Shown here: one piece after another, positions 38,111 through 46,537 of the stretch | Layout: each line of letters starts with the position of its first letter | Numbering within the stretch: the stretch's first letter is position 1 | NCBI GenBank assembly: GCA_003327425.1 | Contig: QOQW01000004.1 | Location: 186,001-250,000, forward strand | DNA: 64,000 nucleotides | Direction of reading: 5' to 3' | Source of the DNA: Candidatus Ozemibacter sibiricus | Lineage (GTDB): Bacteria; Muiribacteriota; Ozemobacteria; Ozemobacterales; Ozemobacteraceae | Notes under the pieces: generated by a model | The model's database searches: none | What the model was told of the DNA's origin: nothing | Seen by the model: only the letters and a program-made list of their open reading frames with translations | Translations under genes and position numbers: made by a program

Positions 38111-38989
38111 ATGTCCAAGATCCGCTCGCTGCTCGTCCTGGTCCTGCTGTCGACCTGGCCGGCCCTGGTCGGCGCCGCCGACCTCAACGCCCGCATCAGC
38201 CTCGATTTCCGCGATGCCGACATCCGCGACCTCTTCAAGATCGCCGCCGAAAAGGGCGGGTTCGGCCTCGTCGTCGACAAGAACGTGCGCGGCACCATCA
38301 CCCTCCGACTCCTCGACGTTCCCCTGATCAAGGCGTTCGACACCGTGGCCATGGCGGCCGGCTATGAGTGGTATCTGGTCAATGACAACATCGTCCTCAC
38401 CGATGCCGCCCGCCTGCCGGTCAGCTCGACGGTGCGACCGCTCGCCCATCTCGCCGCCGCCGAGGCGGCCCGCATCCTGCTCCAGACCCTCAAGAAGGAC
38501 ATCCGGATCGCCACGACCGAGACCGGCAACGCCCTGGTCATGACCGCCCGCCAGCCCACGCTGAAGGAAGCCGAGCGGATCCTGGCCGGCCTCGACCAGC
38601 CTCGCCGCTCCTTCACCCTGACCCTCCAGGTCATGGAAGGAGGCAAACCCAGCCAGACCATCGAAAGCAAAGGACGGCCCGGGAGCCCCATCAAATTCCA
38701 GCAAGGCCGCCAGATCCTGTCGCCGGGCGGGGCCGATCAGCCCCCTCGCCCCCACGAGGTCGGCTTGTGCGGGGTGGTGGAGACCGCCGACCGCCCCGGC
38801 TCCGACCGCCTGGAAGGTCGGATCGACCTCGACCTGACCTGGCTCGAGACCACCGATGGCCCCCTCCCCCTCCTGGGCCGCCAGAAGCTGGAGACCTCCT
38901 GGCAGGCCGCCCCCGGCAAGACCGTCAAGATCGGCAGCCTGGGCGGCGGCCAGCGCGACATCCTGCTGACCTTCACCTGGGATTCCTGA
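38111..38989 (+). CDS. Secretin-like protein with N-domains but almost no barrel
   Basis: 292 residues with a signal peptide (about 5-24). Residues about 30-100 form an STN/N0-like domain (ISLDFRDADIRDLFKIAAEK ... GTITLRLLDVPL), and about 105-170 an N1-type secretin domain (VRPLAHLAAAEAARIL ... LVMTARQPTLKEAERILAGL). Only about 110 residues follow, resembling the last strands of a secretin (LPLLGRQKLETSW and GKTVKIGSLGG) without room for a full outer-membrane barrel. It may be an accessory periplasmic ring protein or a natural shortening. GGAGGTGCTCGCG precedes the ATG. The preceding gene is 29 bp upstream, so cotranscription is likely. Confidence 0.72.
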   Translation: MSKIRSLLVLVLLSTWPALVGAADLNARISLDFRDADIRDLFKIAAEKGGFGLVVDKNVRGTITLRLLDVPLIKAFDTVAMAAGYEWYLVNDNIVLTDAARLPVSSTVRPLAHLAAAEAARILLQTLKKDIRIATTETGNALVMTARQPTLKEAERILAGLDQPRRSFTLTLQVMEGGKPSQTIESKGRPGSPIKFQQGRQILSPGGADQPPRPHEVGLCGVVETADRPGSDRLEGRIDLDLTWLETTDGPLPLLGRQKLETSWQAAPGKTVKIGSLGGGQRDILLTFTWDS

Positions 38990-39070
38990 ACCCGCCAGCA
39001 TCTTTCCCGGCGCCGATCCCGCGTCTGGCCCCGGTCCGTCCGAAGAGGGGCCGGCGAGGGTACCCCGGCC

Positions 39071-39100
39071 TTGCGGGGGGCCAGGGCCGATGCGTATAAT
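39071..39100 (+). promoter_or_regulatory. Promoter of the glycine-zipper protein gene
   Basis: TTGCGG (39071-39076), 18-bp spacer, perfect TATAAT (39095-39100). The start near 39107 gives a leader of about 42 nt. Confidence 0.7.
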
Positions 39101-39148
39101 TGGAGTAACTTGATCGATGCACGTGCGTCCGCACAGGAGGGACCGACC

Positions 39149-39880
39149 ATGAAGACTCTGACCTTCCGCCACCGCCGGGAACTCTCTGTCTTCCTCGTCC
39201 TGGGCATGGTCCTGTCGCTGTCGACCGTGACGGTGCCCAAGGTCCAGGCCGGCATCCTGCAGACCGCCGGCTCGCTGCTCAAGACCGTCGTCATCAACGG
39301 CGGCGCGCTGGCCGCCGGTTATATGGGCGGCGTGCTCGGCATCGCCCTCGGCGGCGGGCCCATCGGCATGGTGGCCGGCGCCGTCGGCGGCTTCATCATC
39401 GGCAAGAAAGTCCTGACCTGGACGACCGCCAGCGTCGCCAACGCCGCCACCGTGGGCGGCGCCATCGCCGGCGGCCTGCTGTGCGCCGGCATGGGCTTCC
39501 CCCTGCTGGCGGCCGGTGTGGTCGGCGGCGCCCTCGTGGCCCGCTTCGGCGCCCAGATGATCAGCAAGCTGTTCCAGAAGGTCACCGGCAAACCCGCGCC
39601 GGTGGTCGACCTCAAGGCCCAGGATGCCAAAGCCCAGGCCTTCATCGACCAGCTCACCAAGCCCGCGCCCGCCGCGGCCGCCCCGGCCCCGGCGCCGGTC
39701 GCCAAGGCCATCGAGCCCGATCGGGTCGATCCCTCGCAGGGGGCCTACGAAAAATACCTGGCCGCCTACAAAGCCTACATGACCGCCACCCAGAACGGCA
39801 ACGCCGCCGAGGCGCAGAAGGCCTACGCCGAATACAAGAAATACCTCGACCTCTACAACGCCTCCCTCGGCAAGAAGTAA
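39149..39880 (+). CDS. Exported glycine-zipper protein
   Basis: 243 residues. A signal peptide (about 12-34, ending KVQAG) is followed by a long Gly/Ala-rich hydrophobic stretch (about 50-140) with repeated GxxxG steps such as AGGLLCAGMGFPLLAAGVVGGAL, here broken as AGGLLCAGMG and AAGVVGGAL; this is typical of glycine-zipper membrane or outer-membrane inserted proteins. An Ala/Pro linker (about 175-190) leads to a Tyr/Lys/Ala-rich helical tail (AYEKYLAAYKAYMTA, KAYAEYKKYLDLYNAS). GGAGGG precedes the ATG. It stands alone with its own strong promoter and a terminator. Function unknown; high expression is likely. Confidence 0.75.
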   Translation: MKTLTFRHRRELSVFLVLGMVLSLSTVTVPKVQAGILQTAGSLLKTVVINGGALAAGYMGGVLGIALGGGPIGMVAGAVGGFIIGKKVLTWTTASVANAATVGGAIAGGLLCAGMGFPLLAAGVVGGALVARFGAQMISKLFQKVTGKPAPVVDLKAQDAKAQAFIDQLTKPAPAAAAPAPAPVAKAIEPDRVDPSQGAYEKYLAAYKAYMTATQNGNAAEAQKAYAEYKKYLDLYNASLGKK

Positions 39881-39916
39881 GCTCTCTCCCCTCGCGCCCA
39901 GCACCAAGATCCTCCC

Positions 39917-39948
39917 ATCCCCCGCCGCACCGGCGGGGGATCGCTTTT
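39917..39948 (+). terminator. Intrinsic terminator of the glycine-zipper gene
   Basis: An 11-bp perfect stem (ATCCCCCGCCG / CGGCGGGGGAT, loop CAC, 39917-39941) followed by CGCTTTTCT, 36 nt after the stop codon. Confidence 0.8.
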
Positions 39949-40118
39949 CTGGCAGATCCTGGCCAGGGGGGCCGGGGCGGCCGGCGGCCCCAGTGCGATC
40001 ATCGAAGGTTCTTCCGCTCCAGCGGCCCGGCCGGGGGTGGCGACACCCCTGACCCCGCTTTCTCCTGGGGGCGGCATCGGGTAGAATGGGTCCATCACCC
40101 CATCCAGGAGGCAGACCC

Positions 40119-40928
40119 ATGCACCAGACCACCCATCGCGCCGACATCGGCGTGTTCGGCGGCAGCGGCTTCTACTCGTTCGTCACCAAGACCGAGGAAG
40201 TCAAGATCAACACTCCCTACGGTCCTCCCAGCGACAGCGTCTCGATCGGCGAGGTCGACGGGGTACGGGTCGCGTTCATTCCGCGCCATGGTCGAGGTCA
40301 CGGGATTCCACCGCATCGCATCAACTACCGGGCCAACCTCTGGGCCATGCACGCCCTCGGCGTCACCCGCATCATTTCGCCGTGCGCCTGCGGGTCGCTG
40401 CAAGCCCACATCAAACCCGGCGATTTCGTGGTATCCGATCAGTTCGTCGACCGGACGCACGGCCGCCCCGACACCTTCTTCGACGGCCCGTCGGTCGCCC
40501 ACATCGCCGCCGCCGACCCCTACTGCCCGGAGCTGCGCCGGCTGGCCTGCGAGGTCATCCGGGAGCACGGCATCACGGTCCATGACGGCGGCACCATCGT
40601 GGTCATCCAGGGGCCCCGCTTCTCGAGCCGGGCCGAGAGCCAGTGGTTCACCAAGATGGGCTGGCACACCATCAACATGACCCAGTATCCCGAAGTGGTG
40701 CTGGCCCAGGAGCTGGGCATCTGCATCGTCAATATCGCCCTGGTCACCGATTTCGACTGCGGGCTGGTCGGCAACGTGCCGGAGGTGACCGCCGCCGAGG
40801 TCATCGCCACCTTCGGCCGCAACGCCGAGAACCTGCGCCGCATCATGCAGCCGCTGCTGACCAGGATTCCCCGCCAACGGCAGGCCTGCCGCTGCGGCGA
40901 GAAGATCAAAGAGGCCATCATCAGCTGA
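40119..40928 (+). CDS. mtnP: S-methyl-5'-thioadenosine phosphorylase-like enzyme
   Basis: 269 residues of the MTAP/PNP family 2: phosphate and ribose contacts GGSGFY, RHGRGH, NYRAN, GPRFSSRAES, NMTQYPE and TDFDCG are present. The family splits methylthioadenosine (or methylthioinosine or purine nucleosides) with phosphate, in methionine salvage. NMT before xxPE and the Asp in TDFD favour an adenine-type substrate, but specificity is not certain. The start at 40119 follows AGGAGG; a TAGAAT at 40082-40087 may be its -10. A convergent PfkB-type kinase gene lies 284 bp downstream. Confidence 0.88.
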   Translation: MHQTTHRADIGVFGGSGFYSFVTKTEEVKINTPYGPPSDSVSIGEVDGVRVAFIPRHGRGHGIPPHRINYRANLWAMHALGVTRIISPCACGSLQAHIKPGDFVVSDQFVDRTHGRPDTFFDGPSVAHIAAADPYCPELRRLACEVIREHGITVHDGGTIVVIQGPRFSSRAESQWFTKMGWHTINMTQYPEVVLAQELGICIVNIALVTDFDCGLVGNVPEVTAAEVIATFGRNAENLRRIMQPLLTRIPRQRQACRCGEKIKEAIIS

Positions 40929-41212
40929 AGGGTTCGCCAACGCCAGAGACCGTCGGCCGATCTCTGGTCCGTAAGACTGGCCAGCGGTCCAGCCGATCGC
41001 GGGCTAGCGAGCCAGCGCCCCCATCCTTGAGCGCAGGCAGGGAATTCGTCTCGAACGATCGCCCCGCCGCCGTGTGACGCCCGGCGCCACATCGCAGCCG
41101 CCCGCCAACGCCGGCTCGCCCGTTCGGCCAGCGGGGCCCCGCCCCGGCCCCCGGCGATGCCCCGCCCGCCGCGGCCCCCGCCGAACCCTCGCCGGTCGCC
41201 CCCCCGTCGACG

Positions 41213-42121
41213 TCAGACCACCTTCAGCATCGCCTTGAGGGCTTTGAACCGGGCCTCGATCTTGGCTCTGGTCAAGGTCTTGTAGGTGTCGAGGCTGAAT
41301 TTCTCGCAGGTGAAGGCCCCCATCGCGCTGCCGTAGAGCATGGCCCGCCGGAAGCCGTTCTCGGTGAGGTCCCCCGTTCTGGCCAGGGTCCCCATGAACC
41401 CGCCGGCGAAGCTGTCGCCGGCCCCGGTCGGATCGGTGATCGAAGACAACGGGAAGGCGGGCGTGAAGAACCGGGTCCTGGCGGTGGCAGTGAGGGCGCC
41501 CAGTTCCCCCATCTTGATGACGAGCCGCTGGGGCCCCATCTTCAGCAGCGCCGGCACCGCCGAATTGAGCTTCTTCTCGCCGCTCAGCATCAGTGCTTCC
41601 TGGTGGTTGAGGAACAGGACGTCGACCTTCTTGAGCACCTTCTTCAGCGCCGGCAGGGCGCTGGTGATCCAGAAATTCATGGTGTCGAGGCCGATCAGAC
41701 GCGGCTTCTTGACCCGCTGGATGACCTTCATCTGCAACGCCGGATGGATGTTGGCCAGGAACAGGAACTCGACCTGCTGGTAGGCGGGCGGCAGCTTGGG
41801 ATCGAACGATTCGAACACGTTCAGACAGGTGCTGTGGGTCGTGGCGTCGCCGAAATCCTCGCCATAGGAGCCGCTCCAGTGGAAGGTCTGGCCGGGCACC
41901 TGCTCGAAACCCGCCAGATCGACCCCGTGCTTTTTCAGGAAATTGATATGGGCGGCCTCGAAATCCTCCCCGGCCACCCCGACGAGCCCGACCTTGGTGA
42001 AGTAGCTGGCCACCGTCGCGAAATAGGTCGCCGAACCACCGAGCGCCCGTTCCCGAGTGCCTTTCGGAGTCTTGAGGGTATCATAGGCCACCGAACCAAC
42101 CACGATCATCTTGACGGTCAT
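41213..42121 (-). CDS. PfkB-family carbohydrate/nucleoside kinase
   Basis: 302 residues with the family signatures GGSATYFATVAS near the N-terminus and DPTGAGDSFAGGFMG (about 225-240) forming the anion hole with the catalytic Asp. It also has VGSVAYDT at the start strand. The family phosphorylates sugars or nucleosides using ATP; the closest general type is the short ribokinase/adenosine-kinase-like group found in many phyla, substrate unknown. The convergent MTA phosphorylase makes a link to purine or methylthioribose salvage tempting but unproven. AAGGAG lies 12 nt before the ATG at 42121. A TGGTATCAT extended -10 lies at 42174-42182. Confidence 0.87.
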   Translation of the reverse strand: MTVKMIVVGSVAYDTLKTPKGTRERALGGSATYFATVASYFTKVGLVGVAGEDFEAAHINFLKKHGVDLAGFEQVPGQTFHWSGSYGEDFGDATTHSTCLNVFESFDPKLPPAYQQVEFLFLANIHPALQMKVIQRVKKPRLIGLDTMNFWITSALPALKKVLKKVDVLFLNHQEALMLSGEKKLNSAVPALLKMGPQRLVIKMGELGALTATARTRFFTPAFPLSSITDPTGAGDSFAGGFMGTLARTGDLTENGFRRAMLYGSAMGAFTCEKFSLDTYKTLTRAKIEARFKALKAMLKVV

Positions 42122-42173
42122 CGTCGCGCACGTCTCCTTGCGGATGCATGTCTCGGGTCTCCGACCCGGCAGC

Positions 42174-42182
42174 ATGATACCA
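42174..42182 (-). promoter_or_regulatory. Extended -10 promoter of the PfkB gene
   Basis: Minus strand TGGTATCAT (42182-42174) without a good -35. It gives a leader of about 46 nt. Confidence 0.45.
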
Positions 42183-42262
42183 GGGAACACACATGAAGCG
42201 ATACGCTTTTCTTCACCAGCGGCGTTGTTCCTGCAGGCGTTCCCCCGAAGGTGCGATCGCCA

Positions 42263-42292
42263 TTTCCGCTCCGATCAGGGTTCTGTTATCAT
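42263..42292 (+). promoter_or_regulatory. Possible promoter of the kinase/Hsp70 cluster
   Basis: TTTCCG (42263-42268), 18-bp spacer, TATCAT (42287-42292). The start would be near 42299, just before GGAGGAG and the ATG at 42315. Confidence 0.4.
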
Positions 42293-42314
42293 GGAGCCGG
42301 GGAGGAGAAACACC

Positions 42315-43559
42315 ATGGAACGCGCGCCGGTGCTGCGCAAGATCAGACGCCTGGGCCAGGGCGGCTACGCCGAGACCTGGCTGGCCGAGGTGCTCGATCG
42401 CGATCTGGCGGCCGAATGGCAGACGGCGCGCGTGGCCATCAAGATTCCCTACCCTGAATACGAGCGCACCTTCAAGAAGGAGATTCAGCTGGCGGGGGCG
42501 CTGTTGCTGCAACTGACCGAGGCCGAACAGCGGAATGTCGTGCGCTACCTCGGCTTCGAGCTGCTGGATGGGGTCCATGTCATGGTCATGGAATACGTCC
42601 CCGATGGCAGCCTGCGCGACCGGTTGGGTCTTTCTCCCCACGCCCGACCGCTCCCCGTGCCCGACGCCCTGGCCCTTGCCTTCGGCGTGCTCAACGGGCT
42701 GGCGGTGGTGCATGCCCACCGCATCCACCATCGCGACATCAAACCCGAGAACATCCTGCTCGATGGGCCGGTGCCCAAGTTGTCCGATCTCGGCCTGGCC
42801 CGGATGGCGCGCACCCATGAACTGTCCTCGACCCGAGCCGGAACCCCCTGGTATGCGGCTCCCGAAGTGGTGGCCGGCACCGGCGCCGACACCCGAGCCG
42901 ATCTGTGGTCGTTCGGCATGACCCTCTACGAATGCCTCTACGGACGATTGCCGTTCGACCTGCAGGCCCTCGGCTCGCCGCTGGCAGTGGCCCGCCGTCT
43001 GGCCGACGGCACCGACCCCGTCGCCTTCCCGGCGCCCGGCCCCGGCCTGCCCGAGATCCCGGCCGGGCTGCGGTCCATCCTGGCGCGCTGCCTGAGCCGC
43101 GACCCGGCCGCCCGCTACCCCGAAGCCGCCGCCATCCGGGCCGATCTGCGCGCCTTGCTGCAGCCCGACGACACCGTGGTGGCCGGTCTCGCCCGCAAGC
43201 TCCTCGCCCAGGGGCGGCACCCGGCCGAGCGGCCGGCGGTGCTGACCGGGCTGCAAGACCTGGTGCGTCGATATCCGTACTCCCCGCTCAGCCACTACCA
43301 CCTCGGCGAGTTCCTGCAGGCGGCCGGCGAGCCGGCCGCGGCGTTCGCGGCCTTCCAGCGCGGCCTCGGCCTGCATCCCGACGACCCCCACCTGAACTGG
43401 GGCCTGGGCGTGGCCCTGCACCAGCGCGGCGAGCCGCGGGCCGCCGCCGCCGCGCTCGACCGCGCCCTGCGGGCCGGGCTGCCCCCCGACCTCGCGCGCG
43501 GCGCCCGGCTGCTGCTGGCCCGACTGGCCGTGCCCGCCGGCCGGCCGACTCCCACCTGA
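42315..43559 (+). CDS. Ser/Thr protein kinase with C-terminal TPRs
   Basis: 414 residues. A eukaryotic-type kinase domain (about 1-270) has GQGGYAETWLA (Gly loop), VAIKIPY (Lys), HHRDIKPENILL (catalytic loop), SDLGLAR (a DLG in place of DFG), GTPWYAAPEV (P+1 loop) and ADLWSFGMTLYE. All catalytic residues are present. Two to three TPR units follow (about 310-410: SHYHLGEFLQAAGEPAAAF). There is no membrane span. GGAGGAG supports the ATG. It is first in a run with GrpE, Hsp70 and J-like genes (15-bp gap to the next), so its likely substrates are these chaperone-like proteins, which is inference. Confidence 0.9.
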   Translation: MERAPVLRKIRRLGQGGYAETWLAEVLDRDLAAEWQTARVAIKIPYPEYERTFKKEIQLAGALLLQLTEAEQRNVVRYLGFELLDGVHVMVMEYVPDGSLRDRLGLSPHARPLPVPDALALAFGVLNGLAVVHAHRIHHRDIKPENILLDGPVPKLSDLGLARMARTHELSSTRAGTPWYAAPEVVAGTGADTRADLWSFGMTLYECLYGRLPFDLQALGSPLAVARRLADGTDPVAFPAPGPGLPEIPAGLRSILARCLSRDPAARYPEAAAIRADLRALLQPDDTVVAGLARKLLAQGRHPAERPAVLTGLQDLVRRYPYSPLSHYHLGEFLQAAGEPAAAFAAFQRGLGLHPDDPHLNWGLGVALHQRGEPRAAAAALDRALRAGLPPDLARGARLLLARLAVPAGRPTPT

Positions 43560-43574
43560 CGGAGACTCACCGCC

Positions 43575-44036
43575 ATGGCCGATCTGCCTCCTTCTCCTCT
43601 CGCCGCCCTCGAGGCCGACCTGCGCACCCTGATCGCCCGCGCCGCCACCCTCGAGAAAGAGAAGGCCGCCGCCCTCGATGAGGGGAAGACCCGCACGCGC
43701 CGTTTGCTGCTCGAATTCATCGAGGTGGCCGACACCTTCGAGACGCTGTTCCGCCAGTTCGAGGCCGAACCCGCCCCCGCCCCCGAGACGGCGGCCTGGG
43801 TAGCCAACTTCCGCACCCTGTACAAGATTCATCTGCGCGCTCTCAAGCGGCACGGCGCCACCCCGCTGCCTTCGCCGGTCGGCCAGAAGGTCGACCCCCA
43901 TCGGCACCAGGTGGCCGAAGCGGTCGCCGCTCCCGGCCACCCGCCGGAAACCATCATCGAACAGCTCAAACCCGGCTGGGTGTGGCATGACGAACTGCTG
44001 CGCCCCGCCGAAGTCAAAGCGACACCGGCCGGGTGA
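43575..44036 (+). CDS. GrpE-like nucleotide exchange factor
   Basis: 153 residues, somewhat shorter than typical GrpE. The N-terminal helix is short; the core helices contain LLLEFIEVADTFETLF and NFRTLYKIHLRALKRHG, and the C-terminal beta domain contains VGQKVDPHRHQVAEAV and GWVWHDELLRPAEVKV-like sequence, matching the GrpE beta-wing that inserts into the Hsp70 nucleotide cleft. Expected role: ADP release from the Hsp70 encoded 52 bp downstream. Divergence suggests a dedicated partner for the unusual Hsp70 rather than the general GrpE of the cell. Confidence 0.78.
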   Translation: MADLPPSPLAALEADLRTLIARAATLEKEKAAALDEGKTRTRRLLLEFIEVADTFETLFRQFEAEPAPAPETAAWVANFRTLYKIHLRALKRHGATPLPSPVGQKVDPHRHQVAEAVAAPGHPPETIIEQLKPGWVWHDELLRPAEVKATPAG

Positions 44037-44088
44037 CACCGGCCGACCGACCACAGCGACCGGGCCAAGCCCGGCCAAGGAGGGATCC

Positions 44089-46530
44089 ATGGGAAGAGTC
44101 GTCGGCATCGACCTGGGCACCACCAACTCGGTGGTCGCCGTCCTCGAGATGAAGGGCTGCCAGATCCTGCACAATGCCGAGAACGAGCTGCAGACCCGCT
44201 CGGTCGTCGGCTACCACAACGGCGGCTTTCTGGTCGGCACCCCGGCCATGCGCCGCTGGCCGCTGGCGCCCAAGGAGACCATCATCTCGATCAAGCGCCT
44301 GATGGGGCGCGCTGTCTCTGACCCCGAGGTGACCAAGGTCAAGGGCCGGTATCTCTACGAGATCGTCGAGCCCTCCGACGGCACCCAGGACAGCGTCCGG
44401 GTCAAGCTCGGCGGCAAGGAACTGTCGCCCATCGACGTCTCGGCGAAGATCTTGAGCAAGTTGAAGGCCGACGCGGAAAAAGTGCTGGGCGAGCCGGTGA
44501 CCCACGCCGTCATCACCGTTCCCGCCTATTTCAGCGACAAGCAGCGGCACGCCACTCGTACCGCCGGCCAGCTGGCCGGGCTGCAGGTGATGAAGATCCT
44601 CGACGAGCCGACCGCCGCCGCCATCGCTTACGGGCTCACCACCACCGATACCGAGGCTCGCACCATCCTGGTCTACGACCTGGGCGGCGGCACCTTCGAC
44701 GTTTCGGTGCTGATGAAGGCCGCCGGTACCTTCGCTCAGCTCAACCTCGAGGGCGACATGTGGCTGGGCGGCGACGACTTCGACAACGTCCTGGTCGAAG
44801 AGGTCTGCACCCAGATCATGAGCGCCCACGGCGTCGACCCCAAGGCCAGCCCCGCCTTCATGGCCGTGCTCAAGACCGAGGCCCAGAAAGCGAAAGAGGC
44901 GCTGAGTTCCAGCGACAGCGCCGACATTCTGATCACCGGCCAGCTCAAAGACAAGCGGGGCCAGTTCATCAACGTCGAGGCCGAGATCACCCGGGCCCGT
45001 TTCGAGGAGCTGATCCGGCCCCTGGTCGACCGCTCGCTCGAACTGGTGCGCAAGGCGGTCGCCAACGCCAACCTCACCATCGCCGAGATCGATCACGTGC
45101 TGCTGGCCGGCAACGCCACCGCCGTTCCCCTCGTCCAGCGGGCCCTCGAAGGCGTATTCGGGAAGGAGAAGATCCTGCGCTCGATCCATCCCAAGCATGC
45201 GGTGGCCATCGGCGCCGCCATCGCCGGCGCCTCGCTGAAGGGCCCCGAATGCCCCAAATGCCTGCACGTCAACGACTTCGCCGCCACCGTCTGCGAACGC
45301 TGCCAGACCGAGCTGGCCAACGAGGTCAGAACCCGCCGCTGCTCGTCGTGCGGGCAGGAGAGCGACCTCGAAGCCGAAGTCTGCGCCCACTGCCAGCTGC
45401 CGTTCCTCAACGTGGCCAGCATCAAGGGCGGTATCGCCCCGTTCTCCTATGGCATCCAGACCGCCGGCGACAAATTCCACGTCTTCATCAACAAGGGCGA
45501 CGGCTTCCCCACCATTCCCGACCGGATCCTCGTGCAGACCTTCTACACCTCCCGGCCCAACCAGCGCATGATCGCCATTCCCGTCTACGGCGGCGACCGC
45601 TACGAAGCCGCCAGCCGCAACGACAAGCAGGGCGACGTGCTGGCCGTGCTGCCCGCCGACTGTCCCGAAGGCACCCCGATCAAGCTCAAGCTGTTCCTCG
45701 ATCGCGACGGCGCCTTCCTGGTCCAGGCCTTCCTCGAGAATGGCACCAGCCTTCACCCCCTGATCCTGCGCGGCGAAACCGACCAGAAGGCCGTCAATCT
45801 CTTCATCCGGGCCGAAGAGGAGCTGGCCCGCAAGAAGCTGGCCCTCAAGCCCGACGACCTCGGCCAGGTCGAGGAATACCGTGAAAAAGCGCTGCTGGCC
45901 ATCGCCGGCAAGGATTTCGATGCGGCGGTGCGCGCGTCCCGCGACTACCTCAACCTGGTCGAAAACGTCGAGAAGGGCGGCGACCCCGTGCTGATGAAAG
46001 CCGAAGCCGTGCTGAGCTGGTCGGAGTTCGTCGCCTCGCACTACGACTGGCTGATCTCGGATGACCACCTCCGGCGCCTCCATACCATGTGCCAGGAGCT
46101 GAAAGCCGCCCTGGCCCGCCGCGATCTGCCCGAGATCAAGCGGCTCAGCGAGCAGCTCGACATCCTGGGCGATCAGCTCTGCGAGGTCCGGAAGGGGAAA
46201 GAGCGCGACCTGACCCTGCTGGGCCTGTTCATGGGACTGCGCAACATCATCTGGCGCATCTCGCAGAAGGATCTCACCGCCAGCGACCAGCTCAAAACCG
46301 AGCTGGCCCGCGTCGAAGAGGCGGTCCGCACCGATCCCCGCCACTCGCACGACCTGTTCAACCGCTTCGTCGACCAGGTGCTCGCAGCCCGCGACCGGAT
46401 CCTCGGCGCCGGCCTCCGCTGCCACGCCTGCGGCGCGTCCAACCCGCCCGACGTCGCGCGCTGCACCTCGTGCGGCGCCAGCCTGCTGGTGCTGAGCGCC
46501 GACCGCCGTTCGATCCCCTCGAAATTCTGA
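44089..46530 (+). CDS. Hsp70-type chaperone with inserted zinc ribbons
   Basis: 813 residues, against about 630 for DnaK. The ATPase domain (1 to about 383) has IDLGTTNS, DLGGGTFDVS and LAGNATAVPLVQ, so it looks active. Instead of the usual short hydrophobic linker there are two cysteine modules: C388-x2-C391...C402-x2-C405 and C418-x2-C421...C432-x2-C435. A substrate-binding beta domain follows (about 440-565: PFSYGIQTAG ... FLDRDGAFLVQAF), then a helical region and a third zinc ribbon at the extreme C-terminus (C778, C781, C792, C795). AAGGAGGG supports the start. It lies between a GrpE-like and a J-like gene. Zinc binding and the substrate are inferred, not shown. Confidence 0.9.
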   Translation: MGRVVGIDLGTTNSVVAVLEMKGCQILHNAENELQTRSVVGYHNGGFLVGTPAMRRWPLAPKETIISIKRLMGRAVSDPEVTKVKGRYLYEIVEPSDGTQDSVRVKLGGKELSPIDVSAKILSKLKADAEKVLGEPVTHAVITVPAYFSDKQRHATRTAGQLAGLQVMKILDEPTAAAIAYGLTTTDTEARTILVYDLGGGTFDVSVLMKAAGTFAQLNLEGDMWLGGDDFDNVLVEEVCTQIMSAHGVDPKASPAFMAVLKTEAQKAKEALSSSDSADILITGQLKDKRGQFINVEAEITRARFEELIRPLVDRSLELVRKAVANANLTIAEIDHVLLAGNATAVPLVQRALEGVFGKEKILRSIHPKHAVAIGAAIAGASLKGPECPKCLHVNDFAATVCERCQTELANEVRTRRCSSCGQESDLEAEVCAHCQLPFLNVASIKGGIAPFSYGIQTAGDKFHVFINKGDGFPTIPDRILVQTFYTSRPNQRMIAIPVYGGDRYEAASRNDKQGDVLAVLPADCPEGTPIKLKLFLDRDGAFLVQAFLENGTSLHPLILRGETDQKAVNLFIRAEEELARKKLALKPDDLGQVEEYREKALLAIAGKDFDAAVRASRDYLNLVENVEKGGDPVLMKAEAVLSWSEFVASHYDWLISDDHLRRLHTMCQELKAALARRDLPEIKRLSEQLDILGDQLCEVRKGKERDLTLLGLFMGLRNIIWRISQKDLTASDQLKTELARVEEAVRTDPRHSHDLFNRFVDQVLAARDRILGAGLRCHACGASNPPDVARCTSCGASLLVLSADRRSIPSKF

Positions 46531-46537
46531 GGGAGCT

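Noticed and set aside
40929-41212. Possible gene or RNA between the MTA phosphorylase-like and PfkB genes
   Set aside because: No frame with support, no hairpin with a T-run and no tRNA-like arms were found in these 284 bp.
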